The notes under the pieces are model-generated. The model was not told where the DNA came from and did not search any database. It saw nothing but the letters and a program-made list of their open reading frames with translations. A program made the position numbers and the translations under genes. Below are positions 63,354-64,000 of a stretch of 64,000 nucleotides of DNA, piece after piece. This DNA comes from a virus, in the IMG/VR virus record IMGVR_UViG_3300020442_001264, positions 1-64,000 of that record. The stretch is one strand, 5' to 3'. Position 1 is the first letter of the stretch. Each line of letters starts with the position of its first letter.

Positions 63354-64000
63354 ATGTACGATATTTTTTACATCGGCGATAACAACACACTAAAAGAAAG
63401 ATTACCTTTTGCTAATCAAGTAAACAATATTGATGAAATAAAATCTAATACAAAATTGTACTGGTTAGTAGACAGTAATACTAAAATTACCGATTGGGAA
63501 TTATTTGATTTCAAACCAGATGTGCATACAGAAAAATATGTACATGTGTGGAAATGGAATCAAGAAAATTATGGCGGAGTTAGTCTTCTGCCAAAAGGGG
63601 GAAGTGAGGAAACTGTATGGCATAACAAAGTTGTTTGTAAGAAACACTTTGACATATTGTTTGAGAATACACCAGGGAACTATTTTAAACAGAACCCATA
63701 CAGTACTCACGTATGGTGTGTAGATAAAGACTACATACTCAATGATGATATAGATTGGGCACCAGGGAACTTTGAACCAGACTATATCCACAGTTTCCAT
63801 TTGCGTGGACAACTTGAACACAAGTATCCAGAACTTGAAGGGGGAGTTAAGTTATACCCACGCGAATGGTCATCTGCAGAAACAAAGTATCACAAATTCT
63901 TAGATGCAAATATCACATACCCAATACTGTATGTAAACGATGTTGATGATTATGCTCAACGTGATATATTAGAAGATGATTATGTTTGGCTAATAGATAA
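63354..64000 (+). CDS. Repeat-containing glycosyltransferase-like protein (3' end outside window)
   Basis: At least 215 codons, open to the right edge. MYDIFYIGDNNTLKERLPFA resembles the opening of the 37892 protein (DIFYISYDEP). An internal module appears twice: WLVDSNTKITDWELFDFKPD with YVHVWKWNQENYGGVSLLPK, then WCVDKDYILNDDIDWAPGNF with YIHSFHLRGQLEHKYPELEG and GGVKLYPREW. A third copy seems to begin at the edge (YVWLIDK). The VDxD-like start and GGVxLxP end echo VDGDN and GGLKCWP in the 37892 protein. That suggests duplicated GT-A-like half domains. Function unproven. Confidence 0.55.
   Translation, partial: MYDIFYIGDNNTLKERLPFANQVNNIDEIKSNTKLYWLVDSNTKITDWELFDFKPDVHTEKYVHVWKWNQENYGGVSLLPKGGSEETVWHNKVVCKKHFDILFENTPGNYFKQNPYSTHVWCVDKDYILNDDIDWAPGNFEPDYIHSFHLRGQLEHKYPELEGGVKLYPREWSSAETKYHKFLDANITYPILYVNDVDDYAQRDILEDDYVWLID

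Noticed and set aside
63501-63821. Minus-strand open frame of 106 codons at the right edge
   Set aside because: Antisense to the repeat-containing gene at 63354, which continues to the edge and has coherent internal repeats.
1-64000. CRISPR arrays, tRNA genes, insertion sequences or attachment sites
   Set aside because: No regularly spaced direct repeats, no cloverleaf-type sequence in the few gaps and no transposase or integrase genes were seen.

Overview
This window is a stretch of an AT-rich double-stranded DNA phage genome. It belongs to a marine T4-type myovirus, resembling cyanophage and pelagiphage relatives. The evidence is the order gp5-like hub and lysozyme, gp25, gp6, giant wedge-position protein, fibres; repeated T4-type late promoter motifs (G[A/G]TAAATA); ATGA-type overlaps between almost all genes; and auxiliary metabolic genes such as an alternative oxidase. 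The host cannot be fixed from the sequence: an AT-rich marine bacterium (SAR11-like or picocyanobacterium-like) fits.

Layout. 1-31978 is the baseplate and fibre half: the end of a hub-like protein (3-590), a gp5-like spike with lysozyme similarity (592-3348), gp25 (4579-4950), gp6 (4953-9377), a 6289-residue giant protein in the gp7 position (9383-28252) and three smaller structural or fibre proteins (28293-31978). A three-gene minus-strand cassette with an alpha/beta hydrolase and its own sigma70-like promoter interrupts it at 3335-4446. A strong rho-independent terminator (31995-32025) closes this half. No gap between genes exceeds about 132 bases (4447-4578), and that gap is filled by two divergent promoters and a perfect palindrome. 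I saw no tRNA, CRISPR array or insertion sequence.

32043-64000 is an accessory half with almost no space between genes. It encodes a eukaryotic-type phosphomannomutase, several GT-A-like glycosyltransferases, four paralogues of another glycosyltransferase-like family, a UDP-glucose/GDP-mannose dehydrogenase, an SDR, a fold-type I aminotransferase-like protein, a 2OG-Fe(II) oxygenase, a NodU-type carbamoyltransferase, an SGNH hydrolase, a sulfotransferase-like protein, a kinase-nucleotidyltransferase fusion, an SCP2 protein, an acyl desaturase, an alternative oxidase and several small membrane proteins. Eight radical SAM paralogues are threaded through it. Each carries the cysteine-rich SPASM/twitch-like region at the N-terminus, ahead of the CxxxCxxC core, rather than in the usual C-terminal place.

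My reading, which is inference, is that the accessory half makes, activates, transfers and decorates an unusual glycan or glycopeptide, with the radical SAM enzymes acting on sugars or on a protein scaffold. The late promoter motifs in front of its blocks suggest it works late in infection, on the virion or on the host envelope. Two sequence-level features stand out. At four genes the late promoter lies exactly six bases before the ATG, which predicts leaderless transcripts. Every Ala-Ala pair I read is spelled with GCG or GCC first although single Ala codons are mostly GCA or GCT, which points to avoidance of GCWGC.
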